From Pseudomonas gingeri (lineage in GTDB: Bacteria; Pseudomonadota; Gammaproteobacteria; Pseudomonadales; Pseudomonadaceae), in contig NZ_JACAQA010000004.1 in assembly GCF_013385425.1 (NCBI RefSeq), positions 345,213-409,212 of the forward strand: a stretch of DNA of 64,000 bases, in the 5' to 3' direction. Position numbers and translations under genes: made by a program. The notes beneath the pieces are model-generated. The model did not search any database. It worked only from the letters and a program-made list of their open reading frames with translations, and had not been told where the DNA came from. Shown in pieces: positions 51,463 to 61,473 of this stretch (position 1 is its first letter; each line of letters opens with the position of its first letter).

Positions 51463-52158
51463 GCTTCACATCCTTGATGTGTGAAAGATGACGTCGGATA
51501 TAAGGGCAGATAAACACTGAAAAAAAGAGCAATTCCGCTATTTGCTACAGGTCTTAATTGATTATGGGAAATGTCCTACGTATCGATTGATGTTGAATAG
51601 GTTGGAGAGCATGCGTGGCTTACTTGGCGAAGGGTAATTTACCGGTGGCAACGAAGGCTTCAAAGGCTTTTTGTCCGTCACGCGCGGCCTGACGCACATC
51701 AAGGTATGTCAGTTCACTGCTGATGGGCTTCTTGTAGGGTTTGTCGATTTTTTTGGGTGGTGGCCATGGTGCTGTCCAGAGATCAAATGCTCATATGAAA
51801 AGATTAAGCGATCGTTCATTGTTGAGCAAGCCATGGTGGCTGGCGATATTGCAGCCGCTTCGGCCAAAGGTTTGTGCTGGGATGTCACACCGGTTCCATA
51901 TGCCGGTTGAAATTTTTCGACTTAAATACTCCCTACCAGTCACATTGCAGCTCTTCACTACGCGCGCTACCTTTTGTTTGTCGCTGCCAATTCGGCGACC
52001 GGGCCTGGAAACCCGTGGAACGGAAGATAGGCGCATAGGCGCCACTATCGATTAGACTGCTGGCGCTTTCTTCTACGGTAGGAGTAGCGCATGAACATTT
52101 TGACTCAAGAGCTTCAGCTTCAAGTATCAAGCACCCGCGCATTCGTCGGAGGTGCCCA
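51463..52158. other. Gap with gene remnants upstream of the effector candidate
   Basis: This 696-bp stretch has lower GC than average. It contains the remnant at 51620-51790, listed separately. The right 350 bp lead into the DUF3077 copy and hold no gene I can support. Confidence 0.5.
51620..51790 (-). pseudogene. C-terminal gene remnant of unknown family
   Basis: A 56-codon minus-strand frame has no start and is preceded by a TGA. It reads through PWPPPKKIDKPY to ISSELTYLDVRQAARDGQKA and ends KLPFAK-stop. The composition looks like a real protein tail. It points the same way as the effector candidate and may be what is left of an upstream partner. Confidence 0.4.
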
Positions 52159-52437
52159 ATGACCAACCCACCCACAAGCAAAACCCTTGGCGTCATCACC
52201 TTTTCCCAGTGCGGCTCCCAAGGTCGTGAACTGTTCCGCGTAAACCCTGGCGTTCCCATTCTGGAAGCCATGGAGCACGCGTCCCTCCTGCTCTATTGCG
52301 CCAAAGCACTCTCCCTCGATGCTGCCCTGGAAAGCGATGGCGAACGCTATGCTTGGGCATCGCATTACCTGGGCGAGATGGGCAAGGCGGTCATTGATGA
52401 TTTGACGCAGGGAATGTTGCGCGGGACGTCGGTGTAG
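52159..52437 (+). CDS. DUF3077 family small protein, copy 2
   Basis: This 92-residue protein is nearly identical to the one at 36411-36689 and has the same GGAGGTGCCCA leader. The main changes lie in the N-terminal Ser/Thr region and near the end (RGTSV). An inverted repeat and a REP follow, as in copy 1. Function is unknown. High identity at the nucleotide level points to fairly recent duplication or gene conversion. Confidence 0.85.
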   Translation: MTNPPTSKTLGVITFSQCGSQGRELFRVNPGVPILEAMEHASLLLYCAKALSLDAALESDGERYAWASHYLGEMGKAVIDDLTQGMLRGTSV

Positions 52438-52503
52438 GCAGGTAGTTTTCGGTTGATGCCGATTTTGGCGGTGAGTGTTGGCAGGCTCACCGCGTTATCG
52501 TTC

Positions 52504-52530
52504 ATCCGCGAGCAAGCTTGCTCCTACAGG
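52504..52530. repeat. REP element joining the broken mqsA copy
   Basis: GCGAGCAAGCTTGCTCCTAC is a full REP hairpin. The mqsA-like frame at 52524-52742 runs into it, so the REP marks the breakpoint. Confidence 0.8.
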
Positions 52531-52742
52531 AGCGGTGCGTTAGCTGCATGGGCCTGTTTCGAGGCTGATCGCATTTCGCGCATGACACTATCCGATTCGG
52601 CTGTATCCAGGACAGACTCGGCGCAGGCCGGGCAGAAGTCTCCCGTCACCGAAGTGATGACTGTGGTTTCGCCTTTGTAGGTGTAGGGCAGGTCACGTGT
52701 ATCGTGGATCAGCTCCGCTGCGCCGCAAACAGGACATTTCAT
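52524..52742 (-). pseudogene. mqsA fragment (zinc domain only)
   Basis: The start keeps the zinc ligands (CPVC, CPAC) and about 60 residues very like the intact MqsA at 42860-43261. After MREMRSASKQ the sequence leaves the family and ends in the REP at 52504-52530. The DNA-binding domain is lost, so it could neither repress nor work normally. Confidence 0.88.
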
Positions 52743-52744
52743 GT

Positions 52745-52933
52745 TCATAACTCCTTGAAGGATACGATCAGCACGTCATCGATAACCGTCAGCTTTAAAT
52801 ACACGTCGCCCACCTGCGTGCTGGGGCGGTACACGTCTTGCCAGATCATGTGATCGGCATGAGTCGTCATGCTCTCGTAGAAGTCCGTATCTGTCAGCAC
52901 CGTCACGACAGTCAGCATATCTGACAGCTCAAG
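52745..52933 (-). pseudogene. mqsR fragment (C-terminal two thirds)
   Basis: The frame from ELSDM to the stop (62 codons) matches residues 38-98 of the intact MqsR. The counterparts of Q68, Y81 and K96 are kept, while K56 reads as Glu. The start region and the operator are missing, and an in-frame TGA lies just upstream. The break falls about 30 bp from the stop of the DUF4276 gene. Confidence 0.88.
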
Positions 52934-52963
52934 CTTTCAGTCCTGATTTTGATTTGGGTGCGG

Positions 52964-53638
52964 CTACGCCAATGGCAGCAACGATTCGATTTGTTGCAGC
53001 CAGGCATTGAACCGCGTGCATTGGGTTCGTATCGTTGGGAGGCCAATCTCAATCGCAGCGAGTGAGCCATGCAGCGGTTTCTCGTAGCCCTCGTAAAGCC
53101 TCAAGATCCGTTTGCTCGGTGCGGTCATCGGGCTGTTGTTGATGGTTTCTGGCGTATCGAACTCATTTCGTATGCGCTGCAGCTTTTCTTCAAGGAGTGG
53201 TTGGTTGATCCCGGCAGCCAGTCGCTCAGGACAACTGAATAGCAATCCCTCGAATTCGTACATCTGTACGTAGGGAATGAAGCGGCGCATCACATCGTTA
53301 CCCAGTTTGTTCCTCAGCTTCTCTGTCATGGCCTTCAGTAGGTAGTCGGCTTTTTTATCCATGCTGTTTTTGCTGGCAGCCTCGGTTTTTCCGGGAAACT
53401 CTTCGGGCAGGCCGTAGAAGTCGAAAAACGTCGTACAGTAAGCCAGACGATCACCCAGCAGTCGCTTTTCGAGGTCGCTGAGCAGGCGTTCGAAGCGAAA
53501 GTTGCCGCCCTTGTGGCCGGGTTTGCCAATCAACGCCGGTGTTAGATAGATGCCCAAGTGATGAAAAGCTTCGGCGAGTACCTCGTTGATGAACATTTCC
53601 TCGGTCTGGCCTTCACAAATGACATGCACTCGAATCAT
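52964..53638 (-). CDS. DUF4276 family protein, Toprim-like partner of an AAA ATPase
   Basis: This 224-residue protein starts at the ATG at 53638, overlapping the ATPase stop by 4 bp. The opening MIRVHVICEGQTEEMFINEV matches the DUF4276 start, and the EG-T-E pattern resembles the first acidic motif of Toprim nucleases. FFDFYGLP and YVQMYEFEGLLFS are further family marks, with acidic residues that could bind metal. DUF4276 genes are often next to AAA ATPases, in the style of OLD or PARIS systems. A nuclease or effector role in phage defence is inference. Nothing else in the sequence gives the trigger. Confidence 0.8.
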   Translation of the reverse strand: MIRVHVICEGQTEEMFINEVLAEAFHHLGIYLTPALIGKPGHKGGNFRFERLLSDLEKRLLGDRLAYCTTFFDFYGLPEEFPGKTEAASKNSMDKKADYLLKAMTEKLRNKLGNDVMRRFIPYVQMYEFEGLLFSCPERLAAGINQPLLEEKLQRIRNEFDTPETINNSPMTAPSKRILRLYEGYEKPLHGSLAAIEIGLPTIRTQCTRFNAWLQQIESLLPLA

Positions 53639-54762
53639 TTGCGAGGCCTCCCGCCCAGGATGTTTTTCTCCCATAGCTCGCCGACCGAATAGTCTTCCAG
53701 CCAGGTTTCAAACTCATCCTCATCCAGTCGCTTGAAAACCGTCGCACCTTCTTCGCGTTCGACAATGATCAGATCTTCAATGGCAAACTCATTCACCAGT
53801 GGCACGGACTGCGTCGAGACAATCACTTGCATTCGTTTTGACGCTGAGCGCAGTAGTGAGCCCAGCAAAGTAATGGCGTATGGGTGTAGGCCCAATTCAG
53901 GCTCATCAATGATGATGGTCGAGGGCGGCTCCGGTTGGAGGAGGGCAGTCACCAGACACATGAAGCGGATCGAACCGTCCGAAAGCTGGCTGGGCCAGAA
54001 GATGTAGTCGCTGTCTTTCTGGCGCCACTGTAGATTGATCAATTCCTCTTCCGTGTCCAGGCGGCGGGGCTTGAGCACGAAATCATCGAAGAACGGAATG
54101 GCCAATTGGATGGTCTTGCGAATCTGTTCGTAGACATCCGGCGTTTCGTTTGATAAGCGGTAAAGATAGGCCGCCAGATTCGAGGCGTCTGGGCGCAGGT
54201 CGTCGTGGAGGTGGGCAGGACCGAAGCGCTTTACGGCTGCCGTGTCACTGGTGTCGTGAAAGTGGAAGACCTTCCAGCTTGAGATGGATTCATAGCAGTA
54301 AGCGGCCACGTCGTTTTTGTAGGCTGCCGAGAAATTTTTAGCCTTGAACACCTCTCGGAGTTTTGCTTCCTGATGACCCGAGCCGAGGGGGATCCACTGA
54401 GGGCCGTAAAGAGGTCCGTTGAAAAAAAGTCGTTCATTGGCAAATACAAAATCACCGTCGACCGTAGGTTCCAGCTCGAATCGATATCCGTTCAGACCAA
54501 ATTTGACGAATGATTCTATTCTGTGGGTTTCTTTCACGCCGAAACTGACAATGCGATCTGCGGAGCCTTGCTGGGTCGTCCACTTTTTCAGGCGCAGCTC
54601 CATCATTTCGCCAAGCATGCGAAAGTAGGAAACGAAGCTGCTCTTGCCCGCGCCGTTGGCACCCAGCAGAACGTTCAGGCTTCCAAGGCTCAGGTCATCC
54701 AGGTGTTCGATCGACTTGAAGCCCTTGATCGTAAGCCTGCTGATGGAGTTCTTCTTGCTCAT
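53635..54762 (-). CDS. AAA ATPase (AAA_21/RecF-SMC-like) of a two-gene accessory system
   Basis: This 375-residue ATPase starts at the ATG at 54762. SRLTIKGFKSIEHLDDLSLG then LLGANGAGKSSF is the Walker A region of the OLD/RecF type. The signature-like LSDGSIRFMCLVTALL and Walker B TIIIDEPELGLHPYAI follow, and VIVSTQSVPLVNEF carries the H-loop-like region. Residues about 90-240 form the small insert with a coiled character. It is cotranscribed and coupled with the DUF4276 gene, and the pair lies beside tRNA-Leu. This fits a defence module; the phage range is unknown. Confidence 0.85.
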   Translation of the reverse strand: MSKKNSISRLTIKGFKSIEHLDDLSLGSLNVLLGANGAGKSSFVSYFRMLGEMMELRLKKWTTQQGSADRIVSFGVKETHRIESFVKFGLNGYRFELEPTVDGDFVFANERLFFNGPLYGPQWIPLGSGHQEAKLREVFKAKNFSAAYKNDVAAYCYESISSWKVFHFHDTSDTAAVKRFGPAHLHDDLRPDASNLAAYLYRLSNETPDVYEQIRKTIQLAIPFFDDFVLKPRRLDTEEELINLQWRQKDSDYIFWPSQLSDGSIRFMCLVTALLQPEPPSTIIIDEPELGLHPYAITLLGSLLRSASKRMQVIVSTQSVPLVNEFAIEDLIIVEREEGATVFKRLDEDEFETWLEDYSVGELWEKNILGGRPRK

Positions 54763-54994
54763 GATGCCTGATTCCTTGCGCGGCTCTGTTTGTCGAGTAT
54801 CAGGCCGCGGTTGTTGATACATGATCAGAGTTTGCCATTGATTCCCAATATTGGCGTAACTCGTGAAAGGATCATCCTGATTTTATTTTTGCATCAGGTA
54901 ACGCTGGAGCAGGTGTTACCAGTATCAATCGAGCGATCCTCGATTGATGTCGAGATTGGCGGCGGCGCACGGCAGGCTCTCCGCGTCATCGTTC

Positions 54995-55021
54995 ATCGCG
55001 AGCAAGCTCGGCTCCTACAGG
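54995..55021. repeat. REP element near tRNA-Leu
   Basis: GCGAGCAAGCTCGGCTCCTA with the left flank CGTCATCGTTCATC, the same flank as at 42714-42728 and similar to 36745 and 52495. Confidence 0.8.
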
Positions 55022-55052
55022 ATCGTGGTGCTTTTCCACTTTTCTGCAGGCG

Positions 55053-55086
55053 AAAAAAAAGACCTTGAATTTCAAGGTCTTTTTTT
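55053..55086 (-). terminator. Terminator after tRNA-Leu
   Basis: AAAGACCTTGAA and TTCAAGGTCTTT with flanking A and T runs form a bidirectional terminator 5 bp after the tRNA 3' end. Confidence 0.9.
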
Positions 55087-55090
55087 AAGA

Positions 55091-55175
55091 TGGTGCCCCG
55101 AGGGAGACTCGAACTCCCACTCCTTTCGAAAACGGATTTTGAATCCGCCGCGTCTACCAATTCCGCCATCAGGGC
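55091..55175 (-). tRNA. tRNA-Leu (anticodon CAA)
   Basis: The minus strand reads GCCCTGATGGCGGAATTGGT at the 5' end and ends GGGGCACCA, so CCA is encoded. The anticodon arm GCGGA-TTCAAAA-TCCGT puts CAA in the loop, decoding UUG. The T-arm GGGAGTTCGAGTCTCCC and a long variable arm confirm a class II tRNA. Its 3' side faces the accessory patch, a common integration site. Confidence 0.96.
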
Positions 55176-55283
55176 TCAATGGCGGCGAAGTATAGAGACG
55201 TGATTACCGTTGGTCAATCGGCTTTCGTGGTCAATTTTTACGATTTCCGCTAAACTTCCCGGCCCTGCTGAACGAACCCCATC

Positions 55284-57478
<2,195 letters not shown>

Positions 57479-57515
57479 ATTTTTCAGAATTGAATGATTG
57501 CAACTGGAGTGCTAA

Positions 57516-57854
57516 ATGAGCTTTTTCATCTCTAACGCGTTCGCCGACGGCGCCGCGCCTGCTGCTGCAGGCCCGATGGGCGGTGGTTTCGAATGGATCT
57601 TCCTGGTCGGCTTCCTGGTCATCTTCTACCTGATGATCTGGCGTCCGCAGGCCAAGCGCGCCAAGGAGCAGAAGAACCTGCTGGGCAACCTGGCCAAGGG
57701 TGACGAAGTGGTCACCACCGGCGGTATCGCCGGCAAGATCACCAAAGTGAGCGACGATTTCGTGGTTCTGGAAGTCTCCGACACCGTCGAAATGAAGTTT
57801 CAGAAGGGGGCCATCGCGGCCACCCTGCCTAAAGGCACGCTGAAAGCGATCTAG
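57516..57854 (+). CDS. yajC: Sec translocase accessory protein YajC
   Basis: This 112-residue protein has one membrane helix (WIFLVGFLVIFYLMIWRPQ) and the YajC motif KGDEVVTTGGIAGKI. It associates with SecDF at the Sec translocon. It lies 37 bp after tgt, as in other Pseudomonas. Confidence 0.96.
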   Translation: MSFFISNAFADGAAPAAAGPMGGGFEWIFLVGFLVIFYLMIWRPQAKRAKEQKNLLGNLAKGDEVVTTGGIAGKITKVSDDFVVLEVSDTVEMKFQKGAIAATLPKGTLKAI

Positions 57855-57876
57855 GTTTCAACTCTTAACAATCGAC

Positions 57877-57895
57877 GGGGCGCGCAAGGCGCCCC
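57877..57895 (+). promoter_or_regulatory. Hairpin between yajC and secD
   Basis: GGGGCGC-GCAAG-GCGCCCC forms a strong 7-bp stem without a T run, 22 bp before secD. It may be an RNA processing or stabilising hairpin rather than a terminator. Confidence 0.5.
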
Positions 57896-57916
57896 GCGTC
57901 ATAAGCGGGCGGCGTG

Positions 57917-59785
57917 ATGCTGAACAAATACCCTCTGTGGAAATACCTACTGATCCTGGCGGTGCTGGCGATCGGTTTTATTTATTCCGCTCCCAATCTC
58001 TATCCAGACGATCCGGCGATCCAGGTCAGCGGCGCAAGCACTGCACTGCAGGTCACCCAGGCCGATCTGGACCGTGTGAGCAAAGCGCTCACCGACGCCA
58101 AGATCACCGTCAAGGGCGCCACACTGGCTGCCGGCGGCAAGGGCGGCCTGATTCGTCTGACCAGGCAGGAAGACCAACTGCCGGCCAAGGATGTGGTGCG
58201 TAAAGCCCTCGGCGACGACTATGTCGTGGCCCTGAACCTGGCGCAGACCACTCCACAATGGTTGCGCAGCCTTGGCGCGCACCCGATGAAGCTGGGTCTG
58301 GACTTGTCCGGTGGTGTGCACTTCCTGCTGGAAGTGGACATGGAAAAAGCCGTCGACGCCCGCCTGAAAGTCTATGACGGCGACGTCAAGAGCCTGTTGC
58401 GCAAGGAGCGTGTGCGTTATCGCACCCTGCCACCGTTCAATGGCGCCATCCAGTTGGGCTTTGCTGACGCGGATACCCGTGAACAGGCCCGTGCGCTGAT
58501 TCGCAAGAACTTCAACGATTTCGACATTGTAACGGCCGACCTCGGCGAGCAGCCGGTACTGCGTCTGGCGATGACCCCGGCCAAGCTGGCGGAAATCCGC
58601 GAATACTCCATCAAGCAGAACTTGACCACGGTGCGTAACCGCGTCAACGAGCTGGGTGTGGCCGAGCCACTGGTGCAGCGTCAGGGTGCCAACCGCATCG
58701 TGGTCGAACTGCCGGGCGTGCAGGACACCGCTGAAGCCAAGCGGATCCTCGGCAAGACCGCCAACCTGGAGTTCCGTCTGGCCGCTGAACCAGGTGCTTC
58801 GAAGGCGACTTCCGAAGAGTTCGAGTTCCGTGAAGGCAATCGTCCTCCGGCGCAGATCGAGCGTGGTCTGATCATCACCGGTGACCAGGTGACCGATGCC
58901 CAGGCGGGTTTCGACGAACACGGTCGTCCGCAGGTGAACATCAAGCTCGATGGCCACGGTGGTGACCTGATGAGCCGCGCGACCCGCAGCAACGTCGGTC
59001 GCAGCATGGCGGTGATCTTCATCGAGCAGAAGCCGATCACCACCTACACCAAGCAGGTTGTGGATGGCGTCGAAAAAGACGTGCCGGTGCAGACCTTCAA
59101 GGAAGAGAAGAAGATCATCAGCCTGGCGACCATCCAGTCGCCGCTGGGCAGTCAGTTCCGCATCACCGGCCTGAACGGCCAGGGCGAGTCCTCGGAACTG
59201 GCGCTGCTGCTGCGTGCCGGTGGTCTGGCCGCGCCGATGTACTTCGCGGAAGAACGTACCATCGGTCCAAGCCTGGGTGCCGACAACATCACCAAGGGTA
59301 TCGATGCGTCGCTGTGGGGCATGCTGTTCGTCTCGCTGTTCATCATCGCCATCTACCGCTTTTTCGGCATCATCGCCACCGTGGCCCTGGCCTTCAACAT
59401 GGTCGCCTTGCTGGCGCTGATGTCCTTGCTGGGGGCAACGCTGACCCTGCCGGGTATTGCCGGTATCGTCCTGACCATGGGTATGGCGGTGGACGCCAAC
59501 GTGCTGATCTTCTCGCGGATACGTGAAGAGATCGCCGCGGGAATGACGGTGCAGCGAGCGATCAACGAAGGCTTTGGTCGTGCGTTCACGGCGATTATCG
59601 ACGCCAACCTGACCACCTTGCTGGTGGGCGGCATCCTCTTTGCCATGGGGACCGGCCCGGTCAAGGGCTTTGCGGTGACCATGTCCCTCGGGATCTTTAC
59701 CTCGATGTTCACGGCCATTCTGGTGACCCGCGCGATGGTCAACCTGATCTTCGGCGGTCGTGACTTCAAGAAGTTGTGGATTTAA
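57917..59785 (+). CDS. secD: Protein translocase subunit SecD
   Basis: This 622-residue inner-membrane protein starts at the ATG at 57917; a GTG one codon earlier is in frame. The N-terminal helix is followed by the P1 periplasmic domain and the conserved HPMKLGLDLSGGVHFLLEVD. The C-terminal RND-type helices include GMAVDANVLIFSRIREE. With SecF it uses the proton gradient to help pull preproteins through SecYEG. secF starts 9 bp after its stop. Confidence 0.97.
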   Translation: MLNKYPLWKYLLILAVLAIGFIYSAPNLYPDDPAIQVSGASTALQVTQADLDRVSKALTDAKITVKGATLAAGGKGGLIRLTRQEDQLPAKDVVRKALGDDYVVALNLAQTTPQWLRSLGAHPMKLGLDLSGGVHFLLEVDMEKAVDARLKVYDGDVKSLLRKERVRYRTLPPFNGAIQLGFADADTREQARALIRKNFNDFDIVTADLGEQPVLRLAMTPAKLAEIREYSIKQNLTTVRNRVNELGVAEPLVQRQGANRIVVELPGVQDTAEAKRILGKTANLEFRLAAEPGASKATSEEFEFREGNRPPAQIERGLIITGDQVTDAQAGFDEHGRPQVNIKLDGHGGDLMSRATRSNVGRSMAVIFIEQKPITTYTKQVVDGVEKDVPVQTFKEEKKIISLATIQSPLGSQFRITGLNGQGESSELALLLRAGGLAAPMYFAEERTIGPSLGADNITKGIDASLWGMLFVSLFIIAIYRFFGIIATVALAFNMVALLALMSLLGATLTLPGIAGIVLTMGMAVDANVLIFSRIREEIAAGMTVQRAINEGFGRAFTAIIDANLTTLLVGGILFAMGTGPVKGFAVTMSLGIFTSMFTAILVTRAMVNLIFGGRDFKKLWI

Positions 59786-59794
59786 GGGGCTGCC

Positions 59795-60709
59795 ATGTTA
59801 CGTACTATCAACTTCATGGGTGTTCGCAACGTTGCGTTCGGCGTCACCCTGTTCCTCACCGCATTGGCCTTGTTCAGCTGCTTCCACAAGGGCATGAACT
59901 ACGGTCTGGACTTCACCGGCGGTACGCTCATCGAGCTGACCTACGAGCATGCGGCGGATGTCACCAAGGTGCGCGGAGAGCTGGCTGAGGCCGGTTATCA
60001 CGAGGCGATCGTGCAGAGTTTCGGCGCGACCACCGACTTGCTGGTGCGCATGCCGGGTGAAGACCCGCAGCTGGGCCATCAGGTCGCCGAGGCGCTGCAG
60101 AAACTGGGCGGCGACAACCCGGTACAGATCAAGCGCGTCGAGTTCGTCGGCCCGCAGGTCGGTGAAGAGCTGCGCGACCAGGGCGGCCTCGGCATGCTCA
60201 TGGCGCTGGGCGGCGTATTGATCTACCTGGCGTTCCGCTTCCAGTGGAAGTTCGCGGTGGGCGCCATCGTCTCGCTGGTCCACGACGTGGTGGTGACGGT
60301 GGGTATCCTCTCGTTCTTCCAGGTCACCTTCGACCTGACGGTGCTGGCGGCGGTACTGGCGATCATCGGTTACTCGCTCAATGACACCATCGTGGTCTTC
60401 GACCGGGTGCGTGAGAACTTCCGTGTGCTGCGCAAGGCCACTCTGATCGAGAACATCAACGTCTCGACCACCCAGACCCTGCTGCGGACCATGGCGACGT
60501 CGATCTCCACCTTGCTGGCGATTTCCGCGCTGCTGTTCTTCGGTGGCGATAACCTGTTCGGTTTCTCCATCGCCCTGTTTATCGGTGTGTTGGCGGGTAC
60601 CTACTCGTCGATCTACATCGCCAACGTGGTGCTGATCTGGCTGAACCTGAACAGCGAGGACCTGATTCCTCCGGCCAATACCCAGAAGGAAGTCGACGAC
60701 CGTCCTTGA
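59795..60709 (+). CDS. secF: Protein translocase subunit SecF
   Basis: This 304-residue protein has six expected helices. The conserved MNYGLDFTGGTLIELTYEH and SLNDTIVVFDRVRENFR segments are present. It forms SecDF with the upstream product. A terminator lies 31 bp after the stop. Confidence 0.97.
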   Translation: MLRTINFMGVRNVAFGVTLFLTALALFSCFHKGMNYGLDFTGGTLIELTYEHAADVTKVRGELAEAGYHEAIVQSFGATTDLLVRMPGEDPQLGHQVAEALQKLGGDNPVQIKRVEFVGPQVGEELRDQGGLGMLMALGGVLIYLAFRFQWKFAVGAIVSLVHDVVVTVGILSFFQVTFDLTVLAAVLAIIGYSLNDTIVVFDRVRENFRVLRKATLIENINVSTTQTLLRTMATSISTLLAISALLFFGGDNLFGFSIALFIGVLAGTYSSIYIANVVLIWLNLNSEDLIPPANTQKEVDDRP

Positions 60710-60739
60710 CGGAAATCTTTCTTCAGGCTGTTTGCTGAT

Positions 60740-60772
60740 AAAGGCGCGAGTGTTGAACTCGCGCCTTTTTTT
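60740..60772 (+). terminator. Terminator after secF
   Basis: AAGGCGCGAGT-GTTG-AACTCGCGCCTT with seven T ends the queA-tgt-yajC-secDF transcript. Confidence 0.93.
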
Positions 60773-60833
60773 GTACTCCAAAGCCATAGAGAAGAGTGGG
60801 CACCGATCCACTTGTGATGGTCAGGAGGTTCAC

Positions 60834-61400
60834 GTGAACAAGTCGTTGCTGGTAGGTGCGGTATTGGGTGCTGTCGGTGTCACTGCCGGAGGTGCTGTTG
60901 CCACCTACAGCCTGGTAAAAAGCGGCCCTGAGTATGCGCAAGTATTGGCGGTAGAGCCGGTCAAGACCCAGATCAAGACCCCGCGCCAAGTCTGTGAAGA
61001 TGTCGCGGTGACCCGGCAGAAGCCGGTCCAGGATGAGCACCGCCTGGCCGGTACCGCGTTGGGTGCGGTCGGCGGTGGTCTGCTCGGCAGCCTGGTCGGC
61101 GGCGGTCGCGGCAAGACCCTGGCCACCGTGGTCGGTGCGGTCGGCGGCGGTTATGCCGGTAACAAGGTGCAGGAGGGCATGCAGGAGCGTGACACCTACA
61201 CCACGACCCAGAAACGCTGCAACACGGTCAACGATGTCAGCGACAAGGTGGTCGGCTACGACGTGCGTTATCAGTTGGGCGGCAAGGAAGGCAAGATCCG
61301 GATGGATCGTGATCCGGGCAACCAGATCCCGGTGGACAAGGATGGTCATCTGGTCCTGAGTCAGAACCAGGGTCAGCCAGCTCCGCAGCCGGGCCAGTAA
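60834..61400 (+). CDS. Glycine-zipper 2TM domain protein
   Basis: This 188-residue protein starts with GTG at 60834 behind AGGAGG (60823-60828). An N-terminal hydrophobic anchor (LLVGAVLGAVGVTAGGAV) and a glycine zipper (LAGTALGAVGGGLLGSLVGG, then VGAVGGGYAGNK) place it in the Rick_17kDa/2TM family of envelope proteins. A QxPQPGQ-type tail ends the protein. It usually sits between secF and suhB in Pseudomonas. Function is unknown, probably in the outer envelope. Confidence 0.88.
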   Translation: MNKSLLVGAVLGAVGVTAGGAVATYSLVKSGPEYAQVLAVEPVKTQIKTPRQVCEDVAVTRQKPVQDEHRLAGTALGAVGGGLLGSLVGGGRGKTLATVVGAVGGGYAGNKVQEGMQERDTYTTTQKRCNTVNDVSDKVVGYDVRYQLGGKEGKIRMDRDPGNQIPVDKDGHLVLSQNQGQPAPQPGQ

Positions 61401-61421
61401 CGGCTACTGTTGTAGGGACAT

Positions 61422-61458
61422 AAAAAATGCCCCGTATCGCAAGATACGGGGCATTTTT
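61422..61458. terminator. Bidirectional terminator between the glycine-zipper gene and suhB
   Basis: AAAAAATGCCCCGTATC-GCAA-GATACGGGGCATTTTT is a near-perfect hairpin between converging genes. Confidence 0.94.
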
Positions 61459-61473
61459 GTGTTCGGCGAAAGC

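Noticed and set aside
51671..51910. 79-codon plus-strand frame upstream of DUF3077 copy 2
   Set aside because: It overlaps the minus-strand remnant that has a more protein-like tail, and it lacks a ribosome-binding site and any domain.
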